Assembly (NCBI GenBank): GCA_964645155.1
Contig: CAZYBG010000105.1
Coordinates: 1 to 9,369, forward strand
Direction: 5' to 3'
DNA: 9,369 nucleotides
DNA from: CAZYBG01 sp964645155
GTDB lineage: Bacteria > Pseudomonadota > Alphaproteobacteria > Rhodobacterales > Rhodobacteraceae
Part shown: positions 1 to 6,418 of the stretch, piece after piece
Numbering within the stretch: position 1 is the first letter of the stretch
Layout of the letters: the number at the start of each line of letters is the position of its first letter
Position numbers and translations under genes: made by a program
The notes under the pieces: model-generated
Databases searched by the model: none
The model's input: only the letters and a program-made list of their open reading frames with translations
What the model was told of the DNA's origin: nothing

Positions 1-319
1 GGTTGCCGCGGTAGCGCTTGCCGTTGCGCTGGATGCCGCAGATCTTGTCGAAGAACGACGAGAGAATGCGGGTATAGGGGTTGCGCACACAGGTAAAGGC
101 GTAGGCTTTGTGCTGGCGCACGGTATCTTCGATCAGCCCCTGGCTGTCCTCGCGCGCCCATTTGTGGAGGCCCTCGGCGGCGTCGTGGATATCGCCGTCG
201 AAGAACCGGCCATGGTCGGAATAGAACATCACCTGCCCGATGGTCGAGCAGGCGCATTTCGGCACCACGCGGTAGACGACGCTGCCGCTTTCGGTCATCC
301 AGGTTCCGGGGAACCCCAT
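1..319 (-). CDS. Sulfotransferase family protein, 5' part (partial)
   Basis: The first 106 residues of a gene that runs off the left edge. Two PAPS-binding signatures are visible. A P-K-C-A-C-S-T stretch near residue 20 matches the 5'-phosphosulfate-binding loop (PKxAxT type). The stretch T-C-V-R-N-P-Y-T-R-I-L-S-S-F near residues 80-90 matches the 3'-phosphate-binding R-x-x-x-R-x-x-S type motif. The family transfers sulfate from PAPS to a hydroxyl, often of a carbohydrate; the acceptor cannot be read here. The ATG at 319 is chosen because it has GAGGG and AAGG upstream and adds the peptide MGFPGTW, which I remember as typical of Rhodobacterales relatives. The ATG at 298 is an in-frame alternative. 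The gene is divergent from the glycosyltransferase at 467, which suggests a joint role in a sulfated or branched surface polysaccharide (inference). Confidence 0.85.
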   Translation of the reverse strand, partial: MGFPGTWMTESGSVVYRVVPKCACSTIGQVMFYSDHGRFFDGDIHDAAEGLHKWAREDSQGLIEDTVRQHKAYAFTCVRNPYTRILSSFFDKICGIQRNGKRYRGN

Positions 320-466
320 CTGCCTTCACCCTCGCAAAGGGCGGACCCGTGCGGCCCGCCGACCCTTCAACCGTGCCGATCAGAGCAAAGAGGCCCTGTC
401 AATTCAACGCATCTTCAAGCTATCTACGCTGAACGGACAGTTAAAGGGGACGAAGTTCCTGCGCCG
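320..466. promoter_or_regulatory. Divergent intergenic region between sulfotransferase and glycosyltransferase genes
   Basis: This 147-bp gap must hold the start signals for both flanking genes. Its part at about 366-447 is clearly richer in A and T than the surrounding coding DNA. On the minus strand a perfect TTGACA lies at 397-402, but no good -10 box follows at 16-18 bp. On the plus strand AGGGGA at 445-450 is the best Shine-Dalgarno-like string for the gene at 467, yet it sits 16 nt from the ATG, farther than usual. I cannot place either promoter with confidence. Confidence 0.35.
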
Positions 467-2044
467 ATGGCCCGAATTGCGTTCATCCTTCTCTGCCACA
501 AGGACCCCGCGGGGATCATCGAGCAGGCCGGGCGCCTTACCCGCGCGGGCGACGCCGTGGCGATCCACTTCGATGCCAACGCCGCCGAGGCAGACTACCA
601 GCGCCTGCGCGACGGCCTGGCAGGCAATGCCGGCGTCACGTTCGCCCGGCGGCGCCACAGGTGCGGCTGGGGCGAGTGGTCGCTGGTCGCCGCCACGCTC
701 GACGCAGTCCGCGCGGCCGTCGAGGCGTTTGCCGACGCGACGCATTTCTACATGCTTTCGGGCGACTGCATGGCGATCAAGTCGGCGGTCTATGCGCACC
801 GCCTGCTCGACGCCGAGGAGGCCGACTACATCGAGAGCTTCGACTTCTTCGAGAGCGACTGGATCAAGACCGGCATCAAGGCGGAGCGGCTGGTCTATCG
901 CCACTGGTTCAACGAGCGCCGGCAGAAGCGGCTGTTCTATGCCGCCATGGATGTCCAGAAGCGGCTGGGGCTGCAGCGCAGGGTGCCGGACGATCTGCAG
1001 ATCATGATCGGCAGCCAGTGGTGGTGCCTGCGGCGGCGCACGGTCGAGGCGGTGCTCGACTTCTGCGGCCGGCGGCCCGACGTGATGCGGTTCTTCCGCA
1101 CCACCTGGATCCCCGACGAGACGTTCTTCCAGACGCTGGTGCGCCACCTGGTGCCCGATGCCGAGATCCGGTCGCGCACGCTGACCTTCCTGATGTTCAC
1201 CGACTACGGGATGCCGGTCACGTTCTACAACGATCACTACGACCTGCTGCTGGCGCAGGACTACCTGTTCGCCCGCAAGATCTCGCCCGAGGCGCTGGAG
1301 CTGAAGGCGCGGCTCGGCGATCTCTATGCCGGCGACCGCACCGCGTTCCCGATCTCGGACGAGGGGCGGCGGCTGCATGCGTTCCTGACCGGCCGGGGGC
1401 GTGTCGGGCGGCGCTTCGCGCCGCGGTTCTGGGAGCGCGAGAGCACCATCGGGCGCGAGCGCGAGCTGATGATCGTGGCCTGCAAGAAATGGCATGTGGG
1501 CAAGCGGCTGCTGCAGCGGGTGCGGCAGGTCACCAACACGCCGACGATCGAGTACCTGTTCAACGAGGAGGCGACGCCGCTTCCCGATCTGGGCGGGATC
1601 GAGACGACGATGGCCAAGCGCAACCGGCACCGGCGCGCGCTGATGAAGATGCTGTTCGACTACTACGACACCAACCGCCTGGTGTTCTGCCTCGACCCCG
1701 CCGACATCGCCACGATCCGCGACTTCTACGCCGACCGCTGCGTGACGAAGCTGCTCGAGGTGGAGTGCCGGTTCACCGACGACTACCTTTCCGGCCATGC
1801 CCGCCGCGTCGGGCTTGCCGGCGAGACCACGCCGCCGGAGGTGCTGGGGCGCCTCTTGCCGACCATCCGCTACGACATCCAGTTCGAGAGCGACCGCATC
1901 CGCGACGCGGAGTTCCCGCGCACGCTGCGGATCCGCGAGGCGGCGACCGCCGAGGCCAATGCCGGGCCGCTGGCCGCATTCCTCGACATCCCCGAGGCCG
2001 CCGCGCGCGAGATCGCCGCGACCGAGCACCTGTTCACCGACTGA
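467..2044 (+). CDS. GT14 (Branch/core-2)-type glycosyltransferase with long C-terminal domain
   Basis: A 525-residue protein. The N-terminal ~260 residues resemble the beta-1,6-N-acetylglucosaminyltransferase (Branch, GT14) fold. They start with ARIAFILLCHKDP and contain HFD at 34-36, CGWGEWSLV at 66-74, FYMLSGDC at 94-101 (the LSG-D signature), GSQWWCL at 182-188 and PDETFFQTL at 216-224. There is no signal peptide or membrane helix, so it should be cytosolic and use a nucleotide sugar; donor and acceptor are unknown. The C-terminal half (about 265-525) has no motif I can assign. I recall such proteins as carrying a DUF5927/DUF5928 domain in Rhodobacterales, which I could not verify. The start at 467 gives the family-typical N-terminus; the open frame continues upstream to 110, but that stretch overlaps the divergent sulfotransferase gene. 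The HIT gene follows after 11 bp, probably in one transcript. Confidence 0.85.
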   Translation: MARIAFILLCHKDPAGIIEQAGRLTRAGDAVAIHFDANAAEADYQRLRDGLAGNAGVTFARRRHRCGWGEWSLVAATLDAVRAAVEAFADATHFYMLSGDCMAIKSAVYAHRLLDAEEADYIESFDFFESDWIKTGIKAERLVYRHWFNERRQKRLFYAAMDVQKRLGLQRRVPDDLQIMIGSQWWCLRRRTVEAVLDFCGRRPDVMRFFRTTWIPDETFFQTLVRHLVPDAEIRSRTLTFLMFTDYGMPVTFYNDHYDLLLAQDYLFARKISPEALELKARLGDLYAGDRTAFPISDEGRRLHAFLTGRGRVGRRFAPRFWERESTIGRERELMIVACKKWHVGKRLLQRVRQVTNTPTIEYLFNEEATPLPDLGGIETTMAKRNRHRRALMKMLFDYYDTNRLVFCLDPADIATIRDFYADRCVTKLLEVECRFTDDYLSGHARRVGLAGETTPPEVLGRLLPTIRYDIQFESDRIRDAEFPRTLRIREAATAEANAGPLAAFLDIPEAAAREIAATEHLFTD

Positions 2045-2055
2045 AGGAGCCGCCG

Positions 2056-2436
2056 ATGCCCGATGCCTACGACGACGGCAACATCTTCGCCCGGATCCTG
2101 CGCGGCGAGATCCCGAACCGCACCGTGCTCGAGACCGCCCACACGCTGGCCTTCGAGGACATCCGGCCGCAGGCGCCGCAGCATGTGCTGGTCATCCCGA
2201 AGGGGCGCTACGCGACTGCCGACGACTTCGCGCTGAACGCGTCCGACACCGAGATCGTCGACTTCACCCGCGCGGTGGGCGAGGTTTGCCGGATGCTCGG
2301 CGTCCAGCCGGGCGCGGGCGGACAGGGTTTCCGCACCATCTCGAACGCGGGCGAGCACGGGGTGCAGGAGGTGCCGCACTACCACCTCCACATCCTCGCC
2401 GGGCGGCCGCTCGGGCGGATGCTGCAGCCCGGCTGA
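2056..2436 (+). CDS. HIT family protein (histidine-triad nucleotide hydrolase)
   Basis: A 126-residue single-domain HIT protein of the usual bacterial HinT length. The N-terminal NIFARILRGEIPNRTVLE (9-26) and the segment FEDIRPQAPQHVLVIPK (33-49) are typical of the HINT branch. The catalytic triad H-Y-H-L-H-I-L lies at 108-114, with H108, H110 and H112; H110 is the expected nucleophile. N97 and G99 lie in the conserved nucleotide-binding loop. The family hydrolyses purine nucleoside phosphoramidates and aminoacyl-adenylates in the cytosol; the physiological substrate is usually unknown. GGAG lies 6 nt before the ATG, and the gene begins 11 bp after the glycosyltransferase stop, so co-transcription is likely. 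A functional link to polysaccharide synthesis is not implied by the sequence. Confidence 0.93.
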   Translation: MPDAYDDGNIFARILRGEIPNRTVLETAHTLAFEDIRPQAPQHVLVIPKGRYATADDFALNASDTEIVDFTRAVGEVCRMLGVQPGAGGQGFRTISNAGEHGVQEVPHYHLHILAGRPLGRMLQPG

Positions 2437-2455
2437 GAGATTTCGCGCGGGCCGC

Positions 2456-2482
2456 CCAAGGAACCGGCGGCGGCGCGCGTCC
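2456..2482. repeat. 27-nt near-duplicate, copy A (upstream of sigma gene)
   Basis: This stretch between the HIT and sigma genes matches 3150-3176 at 24 of 27 positions (both begin CCAAGGAACCG and end CGCGCGTCC). It contains GGAAC, the classical -35 core of ECF-type promoters, and CGTCC 13 nt later. That spacing is about three bases shorter than usual for GGAAC-type promoters. Copy A is non-coding. It could be a weak autoregulatory promoter, a relic of local duplication, or chance in GC-rich DNA. Confidence 0.4.
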
Positions 2483-2500
2483 CACGCCTTCAGGATGCGG

Positions 2501-3040
2501 ATGGAAACCCCCGACGAGGCCCTGGCGCTTGCCGCCGCACGCGGAGACCGCGAGGCTTTCGCGGCGCTTCTCGGCCGGCACTACGACCGCATCTTCCGGC
2601 TCGGCTGGCGGCTGACCGGATCGCCGGCCGAGGCCGAGGACCTGGCGCAGGACGTCTGCCTGGCGCTGCCCGCCAAGCTCGGCGGGTTCCGAGGCGAGGC
2701 GCGGTTCTCGACCTGGCTGCACCGGGTGGTGGTCAACGCCGCGCATGACCGGCGGCGCCGGGCCGCGACGCGGGCGAAGGCGGCGGACGGCTGGGGCGAC
2801 TGGGAGGTCGCGCGGCGCGCGGCCGACGGCGAGGCGGCCGCCGCGCTGGACTGGCTGGCCGCGGCGATGCGCGAGCTGCCCGAGGACCTGCGGGAGACGG
2901 TGGCGCTGGTCCTCGGCGAGGAGCTGACCCACCGCGAGGCGGGCGACGTGCTCGGCCTTTCGGAAGGTACGGTGTCGTGGCGGATGTCGGAGGTGAAGAA
3001 GCACCTGAAGCGGATGGCGGCGACGGAGGGCCTGGCATGA
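2501..3040 (+). CDS. RNA polymerase sigma factor, ECF-like (sigma-70 family group IV)
   Basis: A 179-residue two-domain sigma factor. The sigma-2 domain occupies about residues 15-82: YDRIFRLGWRLTG is followed by AEAEDLAQDVCLAL (region 2.2), then FRGEARFSTWLHRVVVNAAHDRRRR (regions 2.3-2.4). A short Ala/Arg-rich linker leads to sigma-4 at about 113-172, with LPEDLRETVALVL and the HTH THREAGDVLGLSEGTVSWRM. There is no sigma-1.1 or sigma-3, so it should direct core polymerase to a small special regulon. The ATG at 2501 is preferred because AGGA lies 5 nt before it; an in-frame ATG at 2495 is possible but has no SD at useful distance. The stop codon overlaps the start of the membrane VWA gene as ATGA, indicating translational coupling. 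That partner has a cytosolic N-terminus and is a plausible anti-sigma factor (inference). Confidence 0.9.
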   Translation: METPDEALALAAARGDREAFAALLGRHYDRIFRLGWRLTGSPAEAEDLAQDVCLALPAKLGGFRGEARFSTWLHRVVVNAAHDRRRRAATRAKAADGWGDWEVARRAADGEAAAALDWLAAAMRELPEDLRETVALVLGEELTHREAGDVLGLSEGTVSWRMSEVKKHLKRMAATEGLA

Positions 3041-5073
3041 CCGACGATCTCGACCAGCTGAAGGCGGCGCTGAAGGCCGCCGGACCGGCGCCCGATGCAG
3101 GCCGCCGCGCCCAGGCCATCGCCCGCGCGATGGCCGAGTTCGACCGCGTCCAAGGAACCGCCGGGGCCGCGCGTCCGATCTCCGGCCGCCCCGAGAGGGC
3201 GGGGTTCCGGACAGGAGTTCGCAGCATGCTTTCCACCCTCACCTCCCGCGCCGCGCTGGCGGGCACCGCCAGCCTCGCCGCGGTGGCCTTCGGGCTTTTC
3301 GTCGTCGTGCCGAACGCACCGCCGCTGCCGGGGGTCACCGTCACGGTGCCCGAGGTTCCGGCCGGGGAGGCCGACCGCAGCGCCGCGCCGCAGGCGGTGC
3401 CTGTCGAGACGGCCGAGGGCCGCCGGGCACGGGCCGAGGGCGACATCGTCCTGATGGACGAGGCCACCCCGGGGGCCGATGCGGTCGCCGATGCGCTTGC
3501 CGATGGCCTGACGCGCGACGCGGCCGGGGCGATGCCCGCGCCGCCGCCGGCCGTTGCGCCGCTCACCTTGGCGGCCCCCGCTGCCGAGGCGTTCGCGCTG
3601 GAGGAGGCGCCGGCCGTGGCCCCCGCGCCCGGCGCCGAGGCCTTCCCCGAGGCCGGACCCAACCCGCTCAAGGTGACGGCCGAGGCGCCGGTCTCGACCT
3701 TCTCGATCGACGTCGACACCGCGAGCTACGCGGTCGTCCGCTCCTCGCTGAATGCCGGGCGGCTGCCGCCGGCGGATGCGGTCAGGATCGAGGAGATGGT
3801 GAACTACTTCCCCTACGACTGGCCCGCGCCCGCGGCGGGCGAGACGCCGTTCCGGCCGACCGTCTCGGTCATGCCGACGCCGTGGAACGAGGGCACCCGC
3901 CTTGTCACCATCGCGCTGCAGGGGCGGATGCCGGCGGTGGCCGAGCGGCCGCCGCTGAACCTGGCGTTCCTCGTCGACACCTCGGGCTCGATGCAGGATG
4001 CCAACAAGCTGCCGCTCCTCAAGCAGTCGCTGCGGCTGATGCTGCCGGAACTGCGGCCCGAGGACCAGGTCGCGATCGTCGCCTATGCCGGGTCGGCCGG
4101 CGTGGTGCTGACGCCGACGCCGGCCTCGGACCGGGAGGCGATCGACGCGGCGCTCGACCGGCTCGAGGCGGGCGGGTCGACCGCCGGGCAGGAGGGGCTG
4201 GCGCTGGCGTACACGCTGGCGCGGAAGATGGCGGCGGACGGCGAGGTGAGCCGGGTGCTGCTGGCCACCGACGGCGACTTCAACGTCGGGATCAGCGACC
4301 CCGGGGAACTGACGGAGTTCATCGCGCGCGAGCGCGAGGGCGGCGCCTACCTGTCGGTGCTTGGCTTCGGGCGCGGCAATCTCGACGATGCGACGATGCA
4401 GGCGCTGGCGCAGAACGGCAACGGGACGGCGGCCTATATCGACACGCTGAACGAGGCGCGGAAGGTGCTGGTGGACCAGCTTTCGGGCGCGCTGTTCCCG
4501 ATCGCCGACGACGTGAAGGTGCAGGTGGAATGGAACCCCGCGACGGTCGCGGAATACCGGCTGATCGGCTACGAGACGCGGGCGCTGGCCCGCGAGGACT
4601 TCGCCAATGATCGGGTCGATGCCGGCGAGATCGGGGCGGGGCACGCGGTGACGGCGATCTACGAGATCACGCCGGTCGGATCGCCTGCGCGGCGGACCGA
4701 ACCGCTGCGCTACGGCGAGGCGGCGGCCGAGGCAGAGGCCGGGGGTACCGGCGCCGGCCCGGGTACGGGCGCAGGTACGGGCGTGGCGGACGAGCTCGGC
4801 TTCCTCCGGCTGCGCTGGAAGGCGCCGGGCGCGGCGACCTCGCAGCTGACCGAGGCGCCGATCACGCCCGACGCCGAGGCGGGCGGCGACGAGGCGCGCT
4901 TTGCCGCCGCCATCGCGGGCTTCGGGCAGCTGCTGACGGGCTCGACCCATCTCGGCGACTGGGGCTGGGACGAGGCGATCGCGCTGGCGACGCAGGCGCG
5001 CGGCGAGGACCCGTTCGGCTACCGCGCCGAGGCGGTGGGCCTGATGCGGCTGGCCCAGAGCCTGTCGCGCTAG
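3037..5073 (+). CDS. Membrane-anchored YfbK-like VWA domain protein, putative anti-sigma/sensor partner
   Basis: A 678-residue protein in this order. Residues 1-63 form a helical, charged N-terminus (DDLDQLKAALKAA, RAQAIARAMAEFDRVQG). Residues 72-91 form one hydrophobic membrane segment. Residues 92-207 are a Pro/Ala/Glu-rich linker. From about 209 comes the N-terminal domain found beside VWA in E. coli YfbK (NPLKVTAEAPVSTFSIDVDTASYA). The VWA domain spans about 305-475 with a complete MIDAS: D314-T-S316-G-S318, T382 and D412. The C-terminal ~165 residues resemble the YfbK C-terminal (DUF3520-type) domain, interrupted by a Gly/Thr-rich insert at 569-583. A perfect GGAGGG precedes the ATG by 6 nt, and the start overlaps the sigma-factor stop. 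Topology predicts a cytosolic N-terminus and periplasmic VWA. VWA/MIDAS domains bind protein ligands through a divalent metal; the ligand is unknown. The anti-sigma role is inferred from position and topology only. Confidence 0.88.
   Translation: MTDDLDQLKAALKAAGPAPDAGRRAQAIARAMAEFDRVQGTAGAARPISGRPERAGFRTGVRSMLSTLTSRAALAGTASLAAVAFGLFVVVPNAPPLPGVTVTVPEVPAGEADRSAAPQAVPVETAEGRRARAEGDIVLMDEATPGADAVADALADGLTRDAAGAMPAPPPAVAPLTLAAPAAEAFALEEAPAVAPAPGAEAFPEAGPNPLKVTAEAPVSTFSIDVDTASYAVVRSSLNAGRLPPADAVRIEEMVNYFPYDWPAPAAGETPFRPTVSVMPTPWNEGTRLVTIALQGRMPAVAERPPLNLAFLVDTSGSMQDANKLPLLKQSLRLMLPELRPEDQVAIVAYAGSAGVVLTPTPASDREAIDAALDRLEAGGSTAGQEGLALAYTLARKMAADGEVSRVLLATDGDFNVGISDPGELTEFIAREREGGAYLSVLGFGRGNLDDATMQALAQNGNGTAAYIDTLNEARKVLVDQLSGALFPIADDVKVQVEWNPATVAEYRLIGYETRALAREDFANDRVDAGEIGAGHAVTAIYEITPVGSPARRTEPLRYGEAAAEAEAGGTGAGPGTGAGTGVADELGFLRLRWKAPGAATSQLTEAPITPDAEAGGDEARFAAAIAGFGQLLTGSTHLGDWGWDEAIALATQARGEDPFGYRAEAVGLMRLAQSLSR
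3150..3176. repeat. 27-nt near-duplicate, copy B (inside VWA gene)
   Basis: Matches 2456-2482 at 24 of 27 positions, with GGAAC and CGTCC at identical spacing. This copy is coding and yields Q-G-T-A-G-A-A-R-P at residues 39-47 of the VWA protein, a peptide I remember as fairly conserved in relatives, so the bases may be held by protein constraint. It lies 50 bp before an internal in-frame ATG at 3226 that has its own AGGAG. Confidence 0.4.
4744..4785 (+). repeat. Short in-frame 12-nt repeats encoding a Gly-Thr-Gly-Ala linker
   Basis: Three 12-nt units of the type GGTACSGGCGCN (starts 4744, 4762, 4774) with a 6-nt interruption. They encode GTGA-GP-GTGA-GTGV inside the VWA protein. The unit length is a multiple of three, so slippage would keep the frame. 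It looks like a flexible insert between two parts of the YfbK-type C-terminal domain. Confidence 0.6.
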
Positions 5074-5085
5074 CCTGCGAGCACA

Positions 5086-5131
5086 GGGCGGGCCGCGGGG
5101 GCGGGACCTTGGCCGGCAGGCCGGCCCGCCC
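5086..5131 (+). terminator. Candidate terminator hairpin after the sigma/VWA genes
   Basis: GGGCGGGCCG (5086-5095) and CGGCCCGCCC (5122-5131) form a perfect 10-bp inverted repeat 12 bp after the VWA stop. The 26-nt loop holds a further GGCCGG/CCGGCC pairing option. The sequence after it is CCTTCTC, not a clean T-run, so intrinsic termination is uncertain. Its position between the stop and the next promoter supports a terminator role. Confidence 0.4.
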
Positions 5132-5150
5132 CTTCTCACGCGGGTGTGTC

Positions 5151-5180
5151 TTGCTATTACCGAACGATCGGTAAATTATT
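5151..5180 (+). promoter_or_regulatory. Candidate promoter of the tetR-flavin protein pair
   Basis: TTGCTA (5151-5156; 4/6 to TTGACA) is followed by an 18-bp palindrome and then the AT-rich string AAATTATT. ATTATT at 5175-5180 (18-bp spacer) or TAAATT at 5172-5177 (15-bp spacer) could be the -10. This is one of the most AT-rich spots in the window and lies about 35-60 bp before the regulator's ATG at 5213. Confidence 0.5.
5157..5174. promoter_or_regulatory. TetR-type operator palindrome
   Basis: TTACCGAACGATCGGTAA is an 18-bp inverted repeat in which 16 of 18 bases agree with the reverse complement (half-site TTACCGA). ACCG-N6-CGGT type palindromes are well-known TetR-family operators. It fills the space between the -35-like and -10-like hexamers of the gene for the TetR regulator at 5213. 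Binding there would block RNA polymerase and give negative autoregulation of the bicistron (inference). Confidence 0.7.
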
Positions 5181-5212
5181 GGCCCGTCCTCCGCAGCCAC
5201 CGGAGCCGCAGC

Positions 5213-5791
5213 ATGGCCAGACCCTCGTCCGTCGACAACGACCGGCTGATCGCCGGGCTCGCCCGGGTGTTCTCCGAATTCGGCTACGAGGGCGCTTCGC
5301 TCTCGGCGCTGTCGCGGGCCACCGGCCTGCAGCGGGCGAGCCTCTACCACCGCTTTCCCGGCGGCAAGCGGCAGATGGCCGAGGAGGTGCTGGCGGCGGC
5401 CGGCGGCTGGCTCGCGTCGCATGTCTTCGCCCCCCTCGCGGCGCCGCGGGCGCCGCGTGAGAGGCTGGACGAGGTGGCCGCGAACCTCGCGGCGTTCTAC
5501 GAGGGCGGGCAGCGGGCCTGCCTGCTCAACATGCTGTCCTCGCCGCGGATCCACGAGGGGCCCTTCGCCCCGGCGATCCGCGCGGCGCTTGGCGCGATGG
5601 CCGGGGCCTTCGGCCGGTTCGCGGCCGAGGCCGGCTTTCCGCCCGCCGAGGCGCAGCGGCGGGGCGAGCGCGCGCTGATGCTGCTGCAGGGCAGCCTCGT
5701 GCTGTCGCGGGGCCTGGGCAGTACGGGCCCCTTCGCGGCGTTCCTCGACGGGCTGCGCAGCGAACTGCTGCCGGAGGAGGCGAGGGCATGA
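5213..5791 (+). CDS. TetR/AcrR family transcriptional regulator
   Basis: A 192-residue regulator of normal TetR length. The DNA-binding domain covers residues 8-52: RLIAGLARVFSEFGYEGASL, then the helix-turn-helix SALSRATGLQRASLYHRF and the family-typical FPGGK at 48-52, as in LmrA/YxaF-like repressors. The C-terminal domain (about 60-192) is an Ala-rich helical ligand/dimer domain; the ligand cannot be deduced. C101 in GGQRACLLNML is a conserved-looking residue of this branch. The ATG at 5213 has GGAG 7 nt upstream. The gene's 3' end overlaps the flavin-binding protein gene by ATGA, so the two are co-translated. A palindromic operator lies 39 bp before the start, so autorepression is likely. 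The inducer may relate to the neighbouring flavin protein's substrate (inference). Confidence 0.92.
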   Translation: MARPSSVDNDRLIAGLARVFSEFGYEGASLSALSRATGLQRASLYHRFPGGKRQMAEEVLAAAGGWLASHVFAPLAAPRAPRERLDEVAANLAAFYEGGQRACLLNMLSSPRIHEGPFAPAIRAALGAMAGAFGRFAAEAGFPPAEAQRRGERALMLLQGSLVLSRGLGSTGPFAAFLDGLRSELLPEEARA

Positions 5792-6414
5792 CGCGACGCT
5801 ATCTGCAGCTTCTGTCGAGCGACGCAGTGAAGGCCGCGCAGGTCGAGCATGGCAGCCGGGCGAGCTATGCCCGGCACGAGGGCGCCGGCGAGGGGCCGGA
5901 CCCGCTCGGTCCCGCCGAGATCGCCTTCCTGCAGGCGCGCGACAGCTTCTACATGGCGACCGTCGGCGCCGATGGCTGGCCCTACATCCAGCATCGCGGC
6001 GGGCCGGCGGGATTCGTCCGCATCCTGTCCGAGCACCGCTTCGGCTTCGCCGACTTCCGCGGCAACCGCCAGTATATCAGCCTCGGCAACCTCAGGTCCG
6101 ACGGCCGCGCGGCGTTCTTCTTCATGGACTACGCCAACCGCACCCGGCTGAAGGTGATGGGCCGGGTGCGCGAGGCCGACCTCGCAAGCGACGCGGGGCT
6201 GGCCGCCGCGCTTGCCGATCCGAGCTACCGGGCGCGGGTGGAGCGGGCGCTTGTGGTCGAGGTCGAGGCGTTCGACTGGAACTGCCCGCAGCACATCGAG
6301 CCGCGGTTCACCGCGGCGCAGATCGCGCCGGCGGTGCTGCAGCTCGAGGCGCGGATCGCCGAGCTCGAGGCGGAACTGGCGCGGCTGCGGGCCGGCGCGC
6401 CGGCGCCGGACTGA
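5788..6414 (+). CDS. Pyridoxamine 5'-phosphate oxidase-like flavin-binding protein
   Basis: A 208-residue protein of the COG3576-like group of split-barrel FMN proteins. The barrel covers about residues 42-165: PAEIAFLQARDSFYMATVGADGWPYIQHRGG (start of the barrel), FRGNRQYISLGNL (91-102) and AAFFFMDYANRTRLKVMGRV (108-127). The group signature FDWNCPQHIEPRF is at 162-174. Residues 182-202 (AVLQLEARIAELEAELARLRA) form a short heptad-patterned coiled coil. The family binds FMN or F420-like cofactors and often reduces or senses small electrophiles, but true PNPOx activity in vitamin B6 synthesis is not expected for this group. The start overlaps the TetR gene stop by ATGA, making it the probable target of that repressor. 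I am sure of the fold, not of the reaction. Confidence 0.88.
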   Translation: MTRRYLQLLSSDAVKAAQVEHGSRASYARHEGAGEGPDPLGPAEIAFLQARDSFYMATVGADGWPYIQHRGGPAGFVRILSEHRFGFADFRGNRQYISLGNLRSDGRAAFFFMDYANRTRLKVMGRVREADLASDAGLAAALADPSYRARVERALVVEVEAFDWNCPQHIEPRFTAAQIAPAVLQLEARIAELEAELARLRAGAPAPD

Positions 6415-6418
6415 CGAA

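Noticed and set aside
397..402. Perfect TTGACA on the minus strand as -35 of the sulfotransferase promoter.
   Set aside because: At 16-18 bp downstream there is only TCGGCA/ATCGGC, not a -10-like hexamer, so I did not call it as a separate promoter.
110..466. N-terminal extension of the glycosyltransferase to an upstream ATG at 110.
   Set aside because: It would overlap the divergent sulfotransferase coding sequence antisense, and the family-typical N-terminus begins at 467.
404..2029. A 541-codon open frame on the minus strand opposite the glycosyltransferase gene.
   Set aside because: It is low-complexity, Arg/His/Gln/Gly-rich, with no recognisable domain; it is the expected antisense shadow of a GC-rich gene with strong third-position bias.
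2581..5139. An 852-codon minus-strand open frame opposite the sigma and VWA genes.
   Set aside because: Its translation is Arg-rich and without motifs. It crosses the sigma/VWA junction antisense, while both plus-strand genes have clear domains, start signals and overlaps.
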